DNA of 64,000 nucleotides from Flavobacteriales bacterium. Its GTDB lineage: Bacteria > Bacteroidota > Bacteroidia > Flavobacteriales_D > Sanyastnellaceae. How positions within the stretch are numbered: the first letter of the stretch is position 1; every line of letters starts with the position of its first letter. Where the stretch lies: positions 18,121 through 82,120 of the forward strand of contig CANIBZ010000005.1 in NCBI GenBank assembly GCA_947466425.1. Direction: 5' to 3'. The position numbers were made by a program, and so were the translations under genes. Below, in pieces: positions 33,935 through 42,566 of this stretch. The notes beneath the pieces were generated by a model that worked only from the letters and a program-made list of their open reading frames with translations, was not told the DNA's origin and did not search any database.

Positions 33935-34722
33935 TTAGAATTGAAAACATATCACTTTCGATAGGCCAACGTGAGATACTAAAAAATGTATCTGCAGACT
34001 TACATGCGAAAAGTGTAAATATAATTATCGGACCCAATGGCGCTGGCAAATCATGCTTGCTCGATTCAATCGGAGGAATTAACAGAAATTATTCGGGTGA
34101 AATTTTATGGAACAATGTTCCCGTAAATGAAATAAAACAAAACAAACGATCTACTATTCAAGCCTATCTCACTCAAAATATTCAGATACAATTTCCAATT
34201 CGAGTAAGAGATATTATCTCAACCGGACGTTTTCCTTTCTACGACTATAAACCCAATTCAATTGACGAGGAAATAATTCTAGAGGCCGTTGAAATGTTTG
34301 AAATAAACCATCTGTTAGAAAGAAATTATCTTACACTCAGTGGCGGGGAAAAACAACGGGTGCAGTTCGCACGGATATTTTCTCAAGCCTACAATACAGA
34401 AGCTTCAGAAGAAAAGCTTCTCATTTTAGACGAACCCATTTCGCATCTCGATATTCACTTTCAATTTGAATTTTTAAATAAGCTCAAAGCATTTACTATT
34501 AAACACAACCTCATTTCAATTCTTGTCATTCACGAACTTTCTCTGGCATTCGAATTTGCTACACAGCTTATTGTTTTAGATGAAGGAAGAACAATACTTA
34601 CAGGAAAACCAAAAGATGTAGTGCGTGATAAATTATTCGACTCAACATTTAAAATTTCGTCCACACTTCTTGAAATGGAAGGCCATGATTTTTTATTAAT
34701 AAAAAACAGCATGAACAATTAA
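33931..34722 (+). CDS. hmuV: Haem ABC transporter ATP-binding protein (HmuV-like)
   Basis: A 263-residue ABC ATPase. Walker A GPNGAGKS, Q-loop (AYLTQN), signature LSGGEKQR, Walker B LLILDEP and H-loop (VIHELS) are all intact, and STGRFPFYD corresponds to the GRxP segment found in HmuV/FecE ATPases. It powers import of haem through HmuU. The start overlaps hmuU by 4 bp. The stop is 1 bp from the convergent lipid kinase stop, leaving no room for a separate terminator. Confidence 0.88.
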   Translation: MIRIENISLSIGQREILKNVSADLHAKSVNIIIGPNGAGKSCLLDSIGGINRNYSGEILWNNVPVNEIKQNKRSTIQAYLTQNIQIQFPIRVRDIISTGRFPFYDYKPNSIDEEIILEAVEMFEINHLLERNYLTLSGGEKQRVQFARIFSQAYNTEASEEKLLILDEPISHLDIHFQFEFLNKLKAFTIKHNLISILVIHELSLAFEFATQLIVLDEGRTILTGKPKDVVRDKLFDSTFKISSTLLEMEGHDFLLIKNSMNN

Positions 34723-34723
34723 G

Positions 34724-35602
34724 CTAGGCAACCACCACATTCAACGAATGTTGAATTGAAATAACCATCGGAGAGAATCCAACGAACTCTCCGTCCATAT
34801 CAATAGGCATCGGAACTTCGGTTTCGATGCTTATTTTTTTTGCTGAATAATATTGAATCTTGTGATAGGAAAGCTTCTTGCACTTCCGCACTTTCGGAAC
34901 GAAATACAAGTATTCGAAAATATTCAAATCGCCAATTACAATGACTTCCAAAAGCCCATCTGACACTAGGCTTTCCGGAGAAATACCCAATCCCGAACCG
35001 AAATACTTTCCATTGGCAACTACAAAATTCATGGCGCGAGCTTCCAACTTTTTTCCATCTAAATGAAAATGGATGGTTCGCTTTTTAAAACGAAGAAGAT
35101 TCTTTACAATAAGCCACTGGTAGGTTAAGAAAGATCCTAACCTTCTTTTACTTCGGGTCATGTCATAGGCCACACATCCACCTAAGCCTAGATCTGTCAC
35201 ATTCAAATAAGCGCGCTTCCTGCCATCCCATTCCATGCAGGGTAAATCAATGGCCTTGAAATTTCTATTTTCAATACATGCCCGCAATTCCTGAAATGAT
35301 TTGGGAACTTCCAATGTCTTCACAAAATCGTTGCCTGTTCCCGAAGGCCAAATGGCAAGAGGCGTTTGCGGATTGTCCGAGTTGAATACACCATTAGCCG
35401 CCTGATTCAAACTTCCATCACCACCACAAACCAAGACCAAATCGCAGTTGTCATTGCACAGCTCCTTCGCAATTTTTTCAGCATGTTTATCGTATTCCGT
35501 TATTCGAATATGAAGATCCCAATCGGAAAATATTTTCTCGATTTCTATGCGTTGCCGGTACCTATTGCTTTTCGCACCATGCAGAATAACGCCTAACTTC
35601 AT
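34724..35602 (-). CDS. Diacylglycerol kinase family lipid kinase (YegS/DagK-like)
   Basis: A 292-residue soluble lipid kinase of the DAGK catalytic family. VCGGDGSLNQAANGV is the nucleotide-binding GGDGS motif and IWPSGTGNDFVKTL the second conserved loop (GTGND). The C-terminal beta-sandwich contains SPESLVSDGLLEVIVIG and ends with DMDGEFVG, also characteristic. The family phosphorylates diacylglycerol or similar lipids (DgkB, YegS, sphingosine kinases). The ATG overlaps the upstream T9SS gene stop by 4 bp. It is not adjacent to the 15-24 kb lipid operon, so any link is speculative. Confidence 0.92.
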   Translation of the reverse strand: MKLGVILHGAKSNRYRQRIEIEKIFSDWDLHIRITEYDKHAEKIAKELCNDNCDLVLVCGGDGSLNQAANGVFNSDNPQTPLAIWPSGTGNDFVKTLEVPKSFQELRACIENRNFKAIDLPCMEWDGRKRAYLNVTDLGLGGCVAYDMTRSKRRLGSFLTYQWLIVKNLLRFKKRTIHFHLDGKKLEARAMNFVVANGKYFGSGLGISPESLVSDGLLEVIVIGDLNIFEYLYFVPKVRKCKKLSYHKIQYYSAKKISIETEVPMPIDMDGEFVGFSPMVISIQHSLNVVVA

Positions 35603-37245
35603 TCAACAAGAAGAATTGTCCCCTCCACTGTTTCTTCAACGGCAGTTCCACAATCTGTTTTGTAATGAAATAAATAGAAGTACGTCCCCGGAGACAAATC
35701 ATTTGGCCTCCAATATTTTTGAGTATCTGTGCTCTCGAAAATCATTCCTCCCCATCGATTATAAACAGTCAAATCGTATTCAAGAAAAAGAGTTGTTAAA
35801 TCTAAAGATGGGTCAGAAGTTAGCATCGCATGCCAGTTATCATTCAAGTTATCTTGTTTCAGTGTAATGATATTTGGAAGAAGCAAAGTGCTTAGATCTA
35901 AGGCATAAACATCACCGGCGTATACCTCCAACGACCCAGAATCGGTGCATCCGTTATCTAAATTAGTCACAACTAAATTAAACACCCCAGGTACTGTTGC
36001 AGTTGGACTCGCAATGTTATTGAATATGAGGCCCGGGCCCGTCCAGGAATATGAAACATTTTGAACAGGATTCACTTCCACTCCTAAAATTTCTACTGAT
36101 GAATTTAAGCACGTAAGTGAATCTTGTGAAGGAATGGCCACTTGAATATCTTGATTCGGAACCGTAACGGGAATGGCACGCAGACAACCGTTTCCGTCTG
36201 TTATAGTTGCTGTATAATTTCCTGCTATAATATTCGAAAGTTCATATTGCGCTTGATTGGATCCGTTGAAGTTCAACGTGTAATTTCCATCGCCACCAAT
36301 AATATTCGAAATGGATACACTTCCTCCAATACTGTTGCAAGCCGTTGTTGTGGACACATCGAAATTAATTGGATCGCTAATTTCGAACGTAATACTTTGG
36401 GTGCCCAAATTTCCACACGCATCTTCAACGAATCCGGTGGTGTTCGTAATGTTTAAAGTATATGTACCTCCAATTAAAACCTGATTCACCAATTGAATGG
36501 TGAAGACATCGGCCATAGTCGGATTGTTTGCAGTTACCGATTGAACTGCGATGGTTCCGCTTGGACCAGTAATTGTAAAATCTGTTGGCTGAACCGAAGT
36601 GCCAACAATGGGTTCGCTGAATGTCAGAATAACTGTTAGGTTGCTGCAGTCTGTTGTGGCGTTGATGGGAACAGGAGGAATCTGATCGTATAGCGAAGCA
36701 GTTGACTGACCAAAGTCAATCGTGTAACCATCAAGACTATTCGACCAATTCATTACAACCAAGGCATAGGTTTGTCCAACAACTACAGGCAGATCGGCAT
36801 TGAAAGGAGGCCCGAAGGTGTTTCCGGGACCATTTGTTGAGCCGCTACCTCCGTTTGCAGTTGAAATTCCTGTAGGACCATTGGAACCGAACAGCCCGTA
36901 ACTGTTGCATTCCACTTCAGGAGATGTTGTTCCCAAGCCCGCGCATCCACCTGTGGTTATATCAAATAAACCCCAATCGTAATCATCTGCGGCAGTTAAC
37001 GGATTTAATATAAAACTGAGGTCTCCGGCTTGTTGAACGGTAAAGGTGTACCATACTGAACTCTGTTCTAAACCCTGATTACACGCTCCTGTTGGCTCAA
37101 TCACATTTCCTGTATTGAAGGAAGCCTGTGTCTCAGTGTACAAATCTCCACACAAAACAATAGCCCCATCGCAATCGCTAATTGAGGTTTGCGCCCAAGT
37201 AGAAATTGAACTCGCACACAAAACAATAAACAATAATTTACGCAT
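35599..37245 (-). CDS. Secreted protein with type B (CHU_C) T9SS sorting domain
   Basis: A 548-residue exported protein. Signal peptide (LLFIVLCASSISTWA, cleavage before QTSIS). The N-terminal domain (DCDGAIVLCGDLY.., SVWYTFTVQQAGDLSF) is a PPC-like beta-sandwich common in Bacteroidota surface proteins. Ig-like/SprB-type repeats follow (LTFSEPIVGTSVQPTDFTI, CNSIGGSVSISNIIGGDGNY, SYSWTGPGL). The last 85 residues (YDLTVYNRWGGMIFESTD, LSPGTYFYLFHY) are the gliding-motility-associated C-terminal domain, the type B signal for T9SS secretion. Likely a cell-surface adhesin-like protein. Confidence 0.9.
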   Translation of the reverse strand: MRKLLFIVLCASSISTWAQTSISDCDGAIVLCGDLYTETQASFNTGNVIEPTGACNQGLEQSSVWYTFTVQQAGDLSFILNPLTAADDYDWGLFDITTGGCAGLGTTSPEVECNSYGLFGSNGPTGISTANGGSGSTNGPGNTFGPPFNADLPVVVGQTYALVVMNWSNSLDGYTIDFGQSTASLYDQIPPVPINATTDCSNLTVILTFSEPIVGTSVQPTDFTITGPSGTIAVQSVTANNPTMADVFTIQLVNQVLIGGTYTLNITNTTGFVEDACGNLGTQSITFEISDPINFDVSTTTACNSIGGSVSISNIIGGDGNYTLNFNGSNQAQYELSNIIAGNYTATITDGNGCLRAIPVTVPNQDIQVAIPSQDSLTCLNSSVEILGVEVNPVQNVSYSWTGPGLIFNNIASPTATVPGVFNLVVTNLDNGCTDSGSLEVYAGDVYALDLSTLLLPNIITLKQDNLNDNWHAMLTSDPSLDLTTLFLEYDLTVYNRWGGMIFESTDTQKYWRPNDLSPGTYFYLFHYKTDCGTAVEETVEGTILLVE

Positions 37246-37278
37246 GGTTTTGATTTAAGATGGAAACAAATATAAGTC

Positions 37279-40200
37279 TTACAGTTTAATAAAGTCTTTC
37301 TTCACTATCGACCCCGAATCTTGAATCTGCAGTACATAAACTCCAGACGCCAGCCCCTCGAGATTTAGCTGCTGTTTTGCAAACTGAATACGACCCGCCA
37401 GAACCTGCTTTCCTTCCGCTGAATAAACAATGTATTTCGTTTCATTCAACACTTCATGACCCAAGTTAATATTCAATTTATCTCCAGTTGGAACAGGGAA
37501 AATAGAAACTTTATCCAAGGAATTCTCAATCACATTTATCGCTGGAGTTTCGCCAATAGTGAATACACCTGTCGCGGGTAATTGCAATGTGACTTCGTAA
37601 GCATCGCCTACCAAGGTCATTGGATAAACTTGCAAAGCCGTTGATGTGTTGAATCCTTCTGATTCGCTGATTATCACATTCACTTCATTCAATCCTACCA
37701 AGTCTGAAGCTTGAATGCGCAGCGTTGAATTGAATGTACTTCCTGTTCGGTTAAATGCATACGTGCGTTCAATTCTATTCGAGATAAATGGATAAACGGC
37801 ATTGCTCACGTTCATTCCGTTCACATCGTTTCCCACCAAAAGATAATTCCCATCAGCCATGGTGCCAACAGCGCTTACTTCTAGCACGCCCATTCCTTGG
37901 GCCACTTCATGTTTATCGCCTGAATTTTCCTGTCCTACACCAATGACTTCTTCAGCATAATCCGGATGGAAATAACGTGCCTGCAATCCAAGATCTAGAC
38001 CGTACTTCGTACCCAAATAATTGTTTACAATGGTGTGGTGAGAGAGAAACAATCTACGTTTGTATAAAATATTCTCACCCATTCTTCCCTTTCCAAATCG
38101 ATCATCAAAATCCCAACCGAAGTGAATATCAATTGGAGTTGTGTTATCACGCGCTCCAATATTCACTCCTGGAAACGCATACAAGTGATCATCGAAAATG
38201 GTGTAGAACAACTGATGCAAATCGTCTTGCTCATAGATTAATCCATAGATGTGCGGTGAAGTTGCTTCGCCAATGTAATATATAGGAGAGCTCGAATAAT
38301 TCGTCTGCAAATCGAGTACTTCACTGTGATAATAGTAATCGTTTTTCCAAGGATGAAGAAGGTAGCCATTCGGCATGCGTGCGCTAGCAAACCATCCGTG
38401 ATCATTGAATAAGATAGAATCTGTTTCAACCACACAATAAGCGCTGGTGCTTCTTCCACCTATAACTCCATTCATTTGAAGGAAGTCATTATCGCCATCG
38501 AACTGAATTCCTGGACGTGTGTAGACGCCGTTATTCGAGACCCAAGTCGGTCGCTGATTTATACTTCCTTGTGAAGCCGAACTGTTGTTTCCACTTTGAT
38601 CCTGCCAAACGTATACCGGATCTCCGTCGTTTGCAGAAAGTGCAGCATTTTGAAGAACTCCCCTGTCTGCTCGCATCCAAAACGCTAAGTCTAGACTATC
38701 TCCAACACCTCCCGGACCTTTACTTCCGAATGGAGCAGGCGCTTGCATGTAGACCAATTTCAAAGTGTCACTGGCTTCATTACCTGTAAAAAAAACATCG
38801 ATTGTTTTGTTATTTGGAAGCACCACTTTTACTTGTCCAAAAGTCGTAGGAGTAATGTTTACGGTATAGTTCGAAGGTCCACCTGTAACGGTATTCACGA
38901 TTCCATTTTCAATATAAAAATCTGACACTGTTAAATCTGTAACATCTACGTTGGTGAGATTTCGATAAAAGAAAATTTCAGCATCGAAAGAACCGATAAC
39001 TTCACCAGAAGTGTTGGGCGAATTCCACACCGCACTTGTAGGAAAGACATTTGTTTCCGGACTGTACAAATCACTTTCCCAAAGTCCTCTTCCGTATGTA
39101 GCGGCTCGAAGACGCTTTGGCGAATCATAAGAAATCTCTAACTCTGTAACACGGGCCGCATATGGCATTCCAGCAGAGAAGTTAATCCAATCGGTCATGC
39201 TTTCATCCCAATAATAAATTCCAAGATCGGTTCCGACATACAAATTTTCCAATACCGAAGAGGTATCGGTCACCAAGGTATTCATGGCCACGTCGGGAAG
39301 ATTTGGTGTCATGTTTGTCCAAGATGTTCCCCCATTTAAACTCTTGTAAACATTTTTATTGAAGGCAATATAGACGGTTAGCGAATCTGTTTTGTGCGTT
39401 TCAATTGCATTTACAGCCACTACTGAACTTGGCAAATAGGTACTTATGTTTTGCCACACAACTGTATCAGCCATTGCGTTATTGGTCCTTCCCAATTTAC
39501 GAGATCCTTTTGACGCATAAAGTACATTTCCATTTGTGTAATGCGCGCGAATTTGATTGCAATCTGTTGTGTTGGCACTTAAGAAATTCGTTGAGATTTT
39601 TTGCCAAACAATAGAATCCTTGTTTGCATCTCTAATGTTCTTCGAACGCCATATGTTTTTCATTCCCACGAACATGGTTCCCGTGCTATCTGGATGCAGG
39701 CAGAACGGAGTGCTCCACGCGCCTTCCTCTGTCATGCCATTGGTGTTTATTCCAGCAAACTTCTGATTAATATACGTGCTAGAGGATCGGTACAATTCAC
39801 CATAATAAATACTGCTATACCACCTTCCCTCTTCTTCATGATCGTACATGCATTCAAAACCATCTCCACCACCTGTTCTAACCCATCGAGCCCCTTGAAA
39901 CTCTGCTGTTCCATTATCTTGAAAGCCTGTTAACGCTTTAGCTCCTTCCAAAGGAGATTGCCCAAATCTGTATATCTGAGCATTCACAATTCCCTTAGAA
40001 ATGTCTTGCCATTCGCTGTTGTTCGTGTACCTATATAGCCCACCGTCGTTACATACATAGAGGTCATGGTTATGCGGATTAATGGCCATTGAATGCTGGT
40101 CCACGTGCACAAAATTCGAATTAATATCTTGCCAAGTTACTCCACCATCAGAACTCTTTTTGAGACGAATTCCTCCGCAATAAATTACGTTAGCATTTAA

Positions 40201-41322
40201 ATCGTCTCCAGCTAAACAGAGGTCGTACCAGGCCTGCCCGCCAGTACTGGAACCGTCTGCAGACCACCCCATAATGTTAGGAGTACTGCTCATTTGAGTG
40301 AATGTCAATCCGGCGTCTTCACTTTTAAATGTTCCTGTATAAGAATACGTATTTGTTCTCAAGAGGTAGACCGCATCGGGTTCCGACGCATTCACTGCGA
40401 CGCACATGCGGGTTCCGTTTGAAACTCCAGAATTACTCTGTGCCCAAGTCAAACCAAAATCTTCGCTTCGATAAAATCTTCCTGCTCCTGTGGCGTAAAG
40501 AATATTGTGCGCTGTCGGATGTTGCGCTAAATCTTTGTATTCGAAAGTGTTTATTGAAACTTGCGTCCAAGTAACTCCACCATCTATTGATCTTCGAATT
40601 CCCAGGTCAGTAGCAATAACGACACTGCCAGCTTGATCGTCGCACACAATGATATCTCCAACAGTTCTTGAAGATATTCCAGTATTCACAAAATTCCATG
40701 TATCACCACCATCATCGCTTCTTAACATACCCATACCTGGAGAATCGCCTGCGTCACGATCTCCCGTTCCTGCATAAACCACATTCGGATTTAAAGGGTC
40801 AAAAGCAATAGAACTTACACCCAAAGTTGGCAATTGATCTGAGGCAGTTGTCCATAGTTCACCTCCATTCACTGTCCTCCAAACGCCTCCAGCGGGCGTT
40901 CCTACAAACATAATTTGATCATTCGTTGGATGAAAAGCAATGAACGTTGTTCTGCCAACACCTTCCATGTTAGCACGCGTGGTTACTCCATCTAAAATAG
41001 GTCCAAGTGGCTGCCAATTTCCAGTCAGCGAGCGCCCTCCGTTGTAGTTTCTTAAGGCGTTCCACAAATCAATGTTCTCCCTTCCACTCAACACCTTTCC
41101 GTTTTCATCTGCGTGCGTTTCCATCAACCATTTGTATCTCTGAAGGGGCTTATAGCCCTGTCCTTTTTGTGTTGGACGCTCAGGCCAAGCGGCATTCATT
41201 TCTGAAATAAAATCAAAAACTGAAATATCGCTGTGCATAAAATCGGTCCACATGGGATGATCTTGCGCTAAAACACTCACGGTAATTAAACTTGAAAAGA
41301 CTAAGGAGAATATACGTTTCAT
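37279..41322 (-). CDS. Giant BNR/VPS10-type propeller protein with LamG-like region and type A T9SS sorting domain
   Basis: From the ATG at 41322 (MKRIFSLVF..) the product has 1347 residues with a signal peptide ending SVLAQDH. Residues about 100-740 form a large beta-propeller with many BNR turns (GGVWRTVNGGELWTT, IRRSIDGGVTWTQV, RLKKSSDGGVTWQDI, VYKSLNGGTSWTNM), as in VPS10/sortilin-like and xyloglucanase-like proteins. Around residue 877 LDLAFWMRADRGVL, then VWQDQSGNNSSASQG and IQFDGDNDFLQM, indicate a LamG-like concanavalin domain. The last 75 residues (VSIFPVPTGDKLNINL.. GVYVLQIQ) are a type A T9SS sorting domain. It should be secreted or cell-surface bound. An upstream in-frame start at 41346 would add eight residues without improving the signal peptide. 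Confidence 0.9.
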   Translation of the reverse strand: MKRIFSLVFSSLITVSVLAQDHPMWTDFMHSDISVFDFISEMNAAWPERPTQKGQGYKPLQRYKWLMETHADENGKVLSGRENIDLWNALRNYNGGRSLTGNWQPLGPILDGVTTRANMEGVGRTTFIAFHPTNDQIMFVGTPAGGVWRTVNGGELWTTASDQLPTLGVSSIAFDPLNPNVVYAGTGDRDAGDSPGMGMLRSDDGGDTWNFVNTGISSRTVGDIIVCDDQAGSVVIATDLGIRRSIDGGVTWTQVSINTFEYKDLAQHPTAHNILYATGAGRFYRSEDFGLTWAQSNSGVSNGTRMCVAVNASEPDAVYLLRTNTYSYTGTFKSEDAGLTFTQMSSTPNIMGWSADGSSTGGQAWYDLCLAGDDLNANVIYCGGIRLKKSSDGGVTWQDINSNFVHVDQHSMAINPHNHDLYVCNDGGLYRYTNNSEWQDISKGIVNAQIYRFGQSPLEGAKALTGFQDNGTAEFQGARWVRTGGGDGFECMYDHEEEGRWYSSIYYGELYRSSSTYINQKFAGINTNGMTEEGAWSTPFCLHPDSTGTMFVGMKNIWRSKNIRDANKDSIVWQKISTNFLSANTTDCNQIRAHYTNGNVLYASKGSRKLGRTNNAMADTVVWQNISTYLPSSVVAVNAIETHKTDSLTVYIAFNKNVYKSLNGGTSWTNMTPNLPDVAMNTLVTDTSSVLENLYVGTDLGIYYWDESMTDWINFSAGMPYAARVTELEISYDSPKRLRAATYGRGLWESDLYSPETNVFPTSAVWNSPNTSGEVIGSFDAEIFFYRNLTNVDVTDLTVSDFYIENGIVNTVTGGPSNYTVNITPTTFGQVKVVLPNNKTIDVFFTGNEASDTLKLVYMQAPAPFGSKGPGGVGDSLDLAFWMRADRGVLQNAALSANDGDPVYVWQDQSGNNSSASQGSINQRPTWVSNNGVYTRPGIQFDGDNDFLQMNGVIGGRSTSAYCVVETDSILFNDHGWFASARMPNGYLLHPWKNDYYYHSEVLDLQTNYSSSPIYYIGEATSPHIYGLIYEQDDLHQLFYTIFDDHLYAFPGVNIGARDNTTPIDIHFGWDFDDRFGKGRMGENILYKRRLFLSHHTIVNNYLGTKYGLDLGLQARYFHPDYAEEVIGVGQENSGDKHEVAQGMGVLEVSAVGTMADGNYLLVGNDVNGMNVSNAVYPFISNRIERTYAFNRTGSTFNSTLRIQASDLVGLNEVNVIISESEGFNTSTALQVYPMTLVGDAYEVTLQLPATGVFTIGETPAINVIENSLDKVSIFPVPTGDKLNINLGHEVLNETKYIVYSAEGKQVLAGRIQFAKQQLNLEGLASGVYVLQIQDSGSIVKKDFIKL

Positions 41323-41364
41323 CATAACTACAAGAATACGCCACAAATAAATTCACACCATAAA

Positions 41365-41388
41365 AAAAGGGCTCCAAAGAGCCCTTTT
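41365..41388. terminator. Rho-independent terminator after the peroxiredoxin gene
   Basis: AAAAGGGCTC, loop CAAA, GAGCCCTTTT: a perfect 10-bp stem with flanking A and T tracts, lying 19 bp after the minus-strand peroxiredoxin stop. Confidence 0.9.
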
Positions 41389-41406
41389 CATTCAACATAT
41401 ATTGAA

Positions 41407-42039
41407 TTAGTGCTTTGAAAGATAGTTGGCAACACCTTCATGGTTGGCTTTCATTCCTTCACTGCCCTTTGACCAGTTAGCAGGACAAACTTCTCCGTTC
41501 TCTTCGAAGAACTGAAGTGCATCTACCATACGCAATGCTTCTTCTACATTTCTTCCCAAGGGAAAATTGTTAATCAACTGATGCATAACCACACCATTCT
41601 TGTCAATTAAGAACAATCCGCGGTAAGCAATCATTGGTCCATTTGCTACTAAGTTTCCATCAACATCGTAATCGTACTCTCCAGCTAAAACACCGTAATT
41701 ATCTGAAATAGTTTTAGAAACATCTGCAACGATAGGATAAGTAATTCCTTTGATACCGCCAGCATTCTTTTCCATTTGCAACCAACCCCAGTGACTTTCT
41801 TCTGTATCTGTAGAACAAGCAACAACTGCGCAATTACGCGATTCAAATTCTGCTAACTTCTCTTGAAATGCATGCAATTCAGTTGGACAAACGAATGTGA
41901 AATCTTTTGGGTAGAAGAAAAACACAACGTGTTTCTTTCCGATGAACTGATCCAATGAAAAATCACTCACTACAGTTCCTCCGTTAGTGATTGCTCCTGC
42001 CTTAAATGAAGGCGCTTTTTTTCCTACTAATGATGACAT
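41407..42039 (-). CDS. 2-Cys peroxiredoxin (AhpC/Prx1 type)
   Basis: A 210-residue thiol peroxidase that reduces H2O2 and hydroperoxides as a redox-active dimer. The peroxidatic cysteine is Cys51 in DFTFVCPTELHAF and the resolving cysteine is Cys185 in GEVCPANW, the typical 2-Cys arrangement. The segment following the resolving Cys (KGSEGMKANHEGVANYLSKH) is the C-terminal tail. I chose the ATG at 42039 (MSSLVGKKAPSF); the longer open frame to 42162 is an artefact running into the DUF423 gene. TAACTTTG at 42064-42057 on the minus strand is a fitting -7 element 17 bp before the ATG. Confidence 0.95.
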   Translation of the reverse strand: MSSLVGKKAPSFKAGAITNGGTVVSDFSLDQFIGKKHVVFFFYPKDFTFVCPTELHAFQEKLAEFESRNCAVVACSTDTEESHWGWLQMEKNAGGIKGITYPIVADVSKTISDNYGVLAGEYDYDVDGNLVANGPMIAYRGLFLIDKNGVVMHQLINNFPLGRNVEEALRMVDALQFFEENGEVCPANWSKGSEGMKANHEGVANYLSKH

Positions 42040-42056
42040 AATATTTATTTTTTTTG

Positions 42057-42064
42057 CAAAGTTA
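42057..42064 (-). promoter_or_regulatory. Candidate -7 element of the peroxiredoxin gene
   Basis: TAACTTTG on the minus strand matches TAnnTTTG and lies 17 bp upstream of the ATG. I see no clear -33 partner. Confidence 0.45.
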
Positions 42065-42097
42065 ACACGTTCAACGAAGTAATTGTTCTCCGCTCTA

Positions 42098-42484
42098 TTA
42101 ATTAATCGTTTCCTTGCGAAATGCCATGGCGAAGTACACCCATGATGCAACAAAGAACACACCCCCTATTGGAGTAAAGGGACCAACAACTTGCTTCAAT
42201 ACGATGGGCAACATGTCTGCAAATGTCAATAAATACAAAGAACCAGAAAACCCGACAATCCCTGAAAGAAATAACATTCTCAATGTCTTCAATGCTTTCT
42301 CTCCTTTCAAAACATAGGCAGTAACTATTATCCCTAAAGAATGAATGACTTGATAGTAGACGGCTTTATTGAAAATTTCAACGCTGTACTCTGAAACAAT
42401 ACTTTTCAACCCGTGCGCCCCAAAAGCTCCAAGGAATATTGCAAACGCCATTGAATAAGCACCAATTGCAATAGAATTCTTCAT
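42098..42484 (-). CDS. DUF423 family small membrane protein
   Basis: A 128-residue inner-membrane protein with four membrane helices. AIFLGAFGAHGLKS near the N-terminus, YYQVIHSLGII, and FSGSLYLLTFADML followed by FTPIGGVFFVASWVYFA are the conserved DUF423 blocks (GAFGAHxLK and PxGGxxxxxGW-like). The function of the family is unknown. It is divergent from the giant SPOR-repeat gene and precedes the peroxiredoxin on the same strand, 58 bp away. Confidence 0.92.
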   Translation of the reverse strand: MKNSIAIGAYSMAFAIFLGAFGAHGLKSIVSEYSVEIFNKAVYYQVIHSLGIIVTAYVLKGEKALKTLRMLFLSGIVGFSGSLYLLTFADMLPIVLKQVVGPFTPIGGVFFVASWVYFAMAFRKETIN

Positions 42485-42566
42485 ATTTCGTATCTTTAAA
42501 TTGGAATGGAAAATAACTTAGCGAATTTGCGATGTATTTTTACAATTCCTACTAAATTGGAAGACT

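Noticed and set aside
41407..42162. Longer peroxiredoxin starting at 42162
   Set aside because: The extra 41 residues are encoded over the DUF423 3' end and lack similarity to the family; ATG 42039 has a -7 element at a good distance.
42114..42317. Plus-strand ORF across the DUF423 gene
   Set aside because: Antisense shadow; the minus-strand frame has clear DUF423 motifs and membrane helices.
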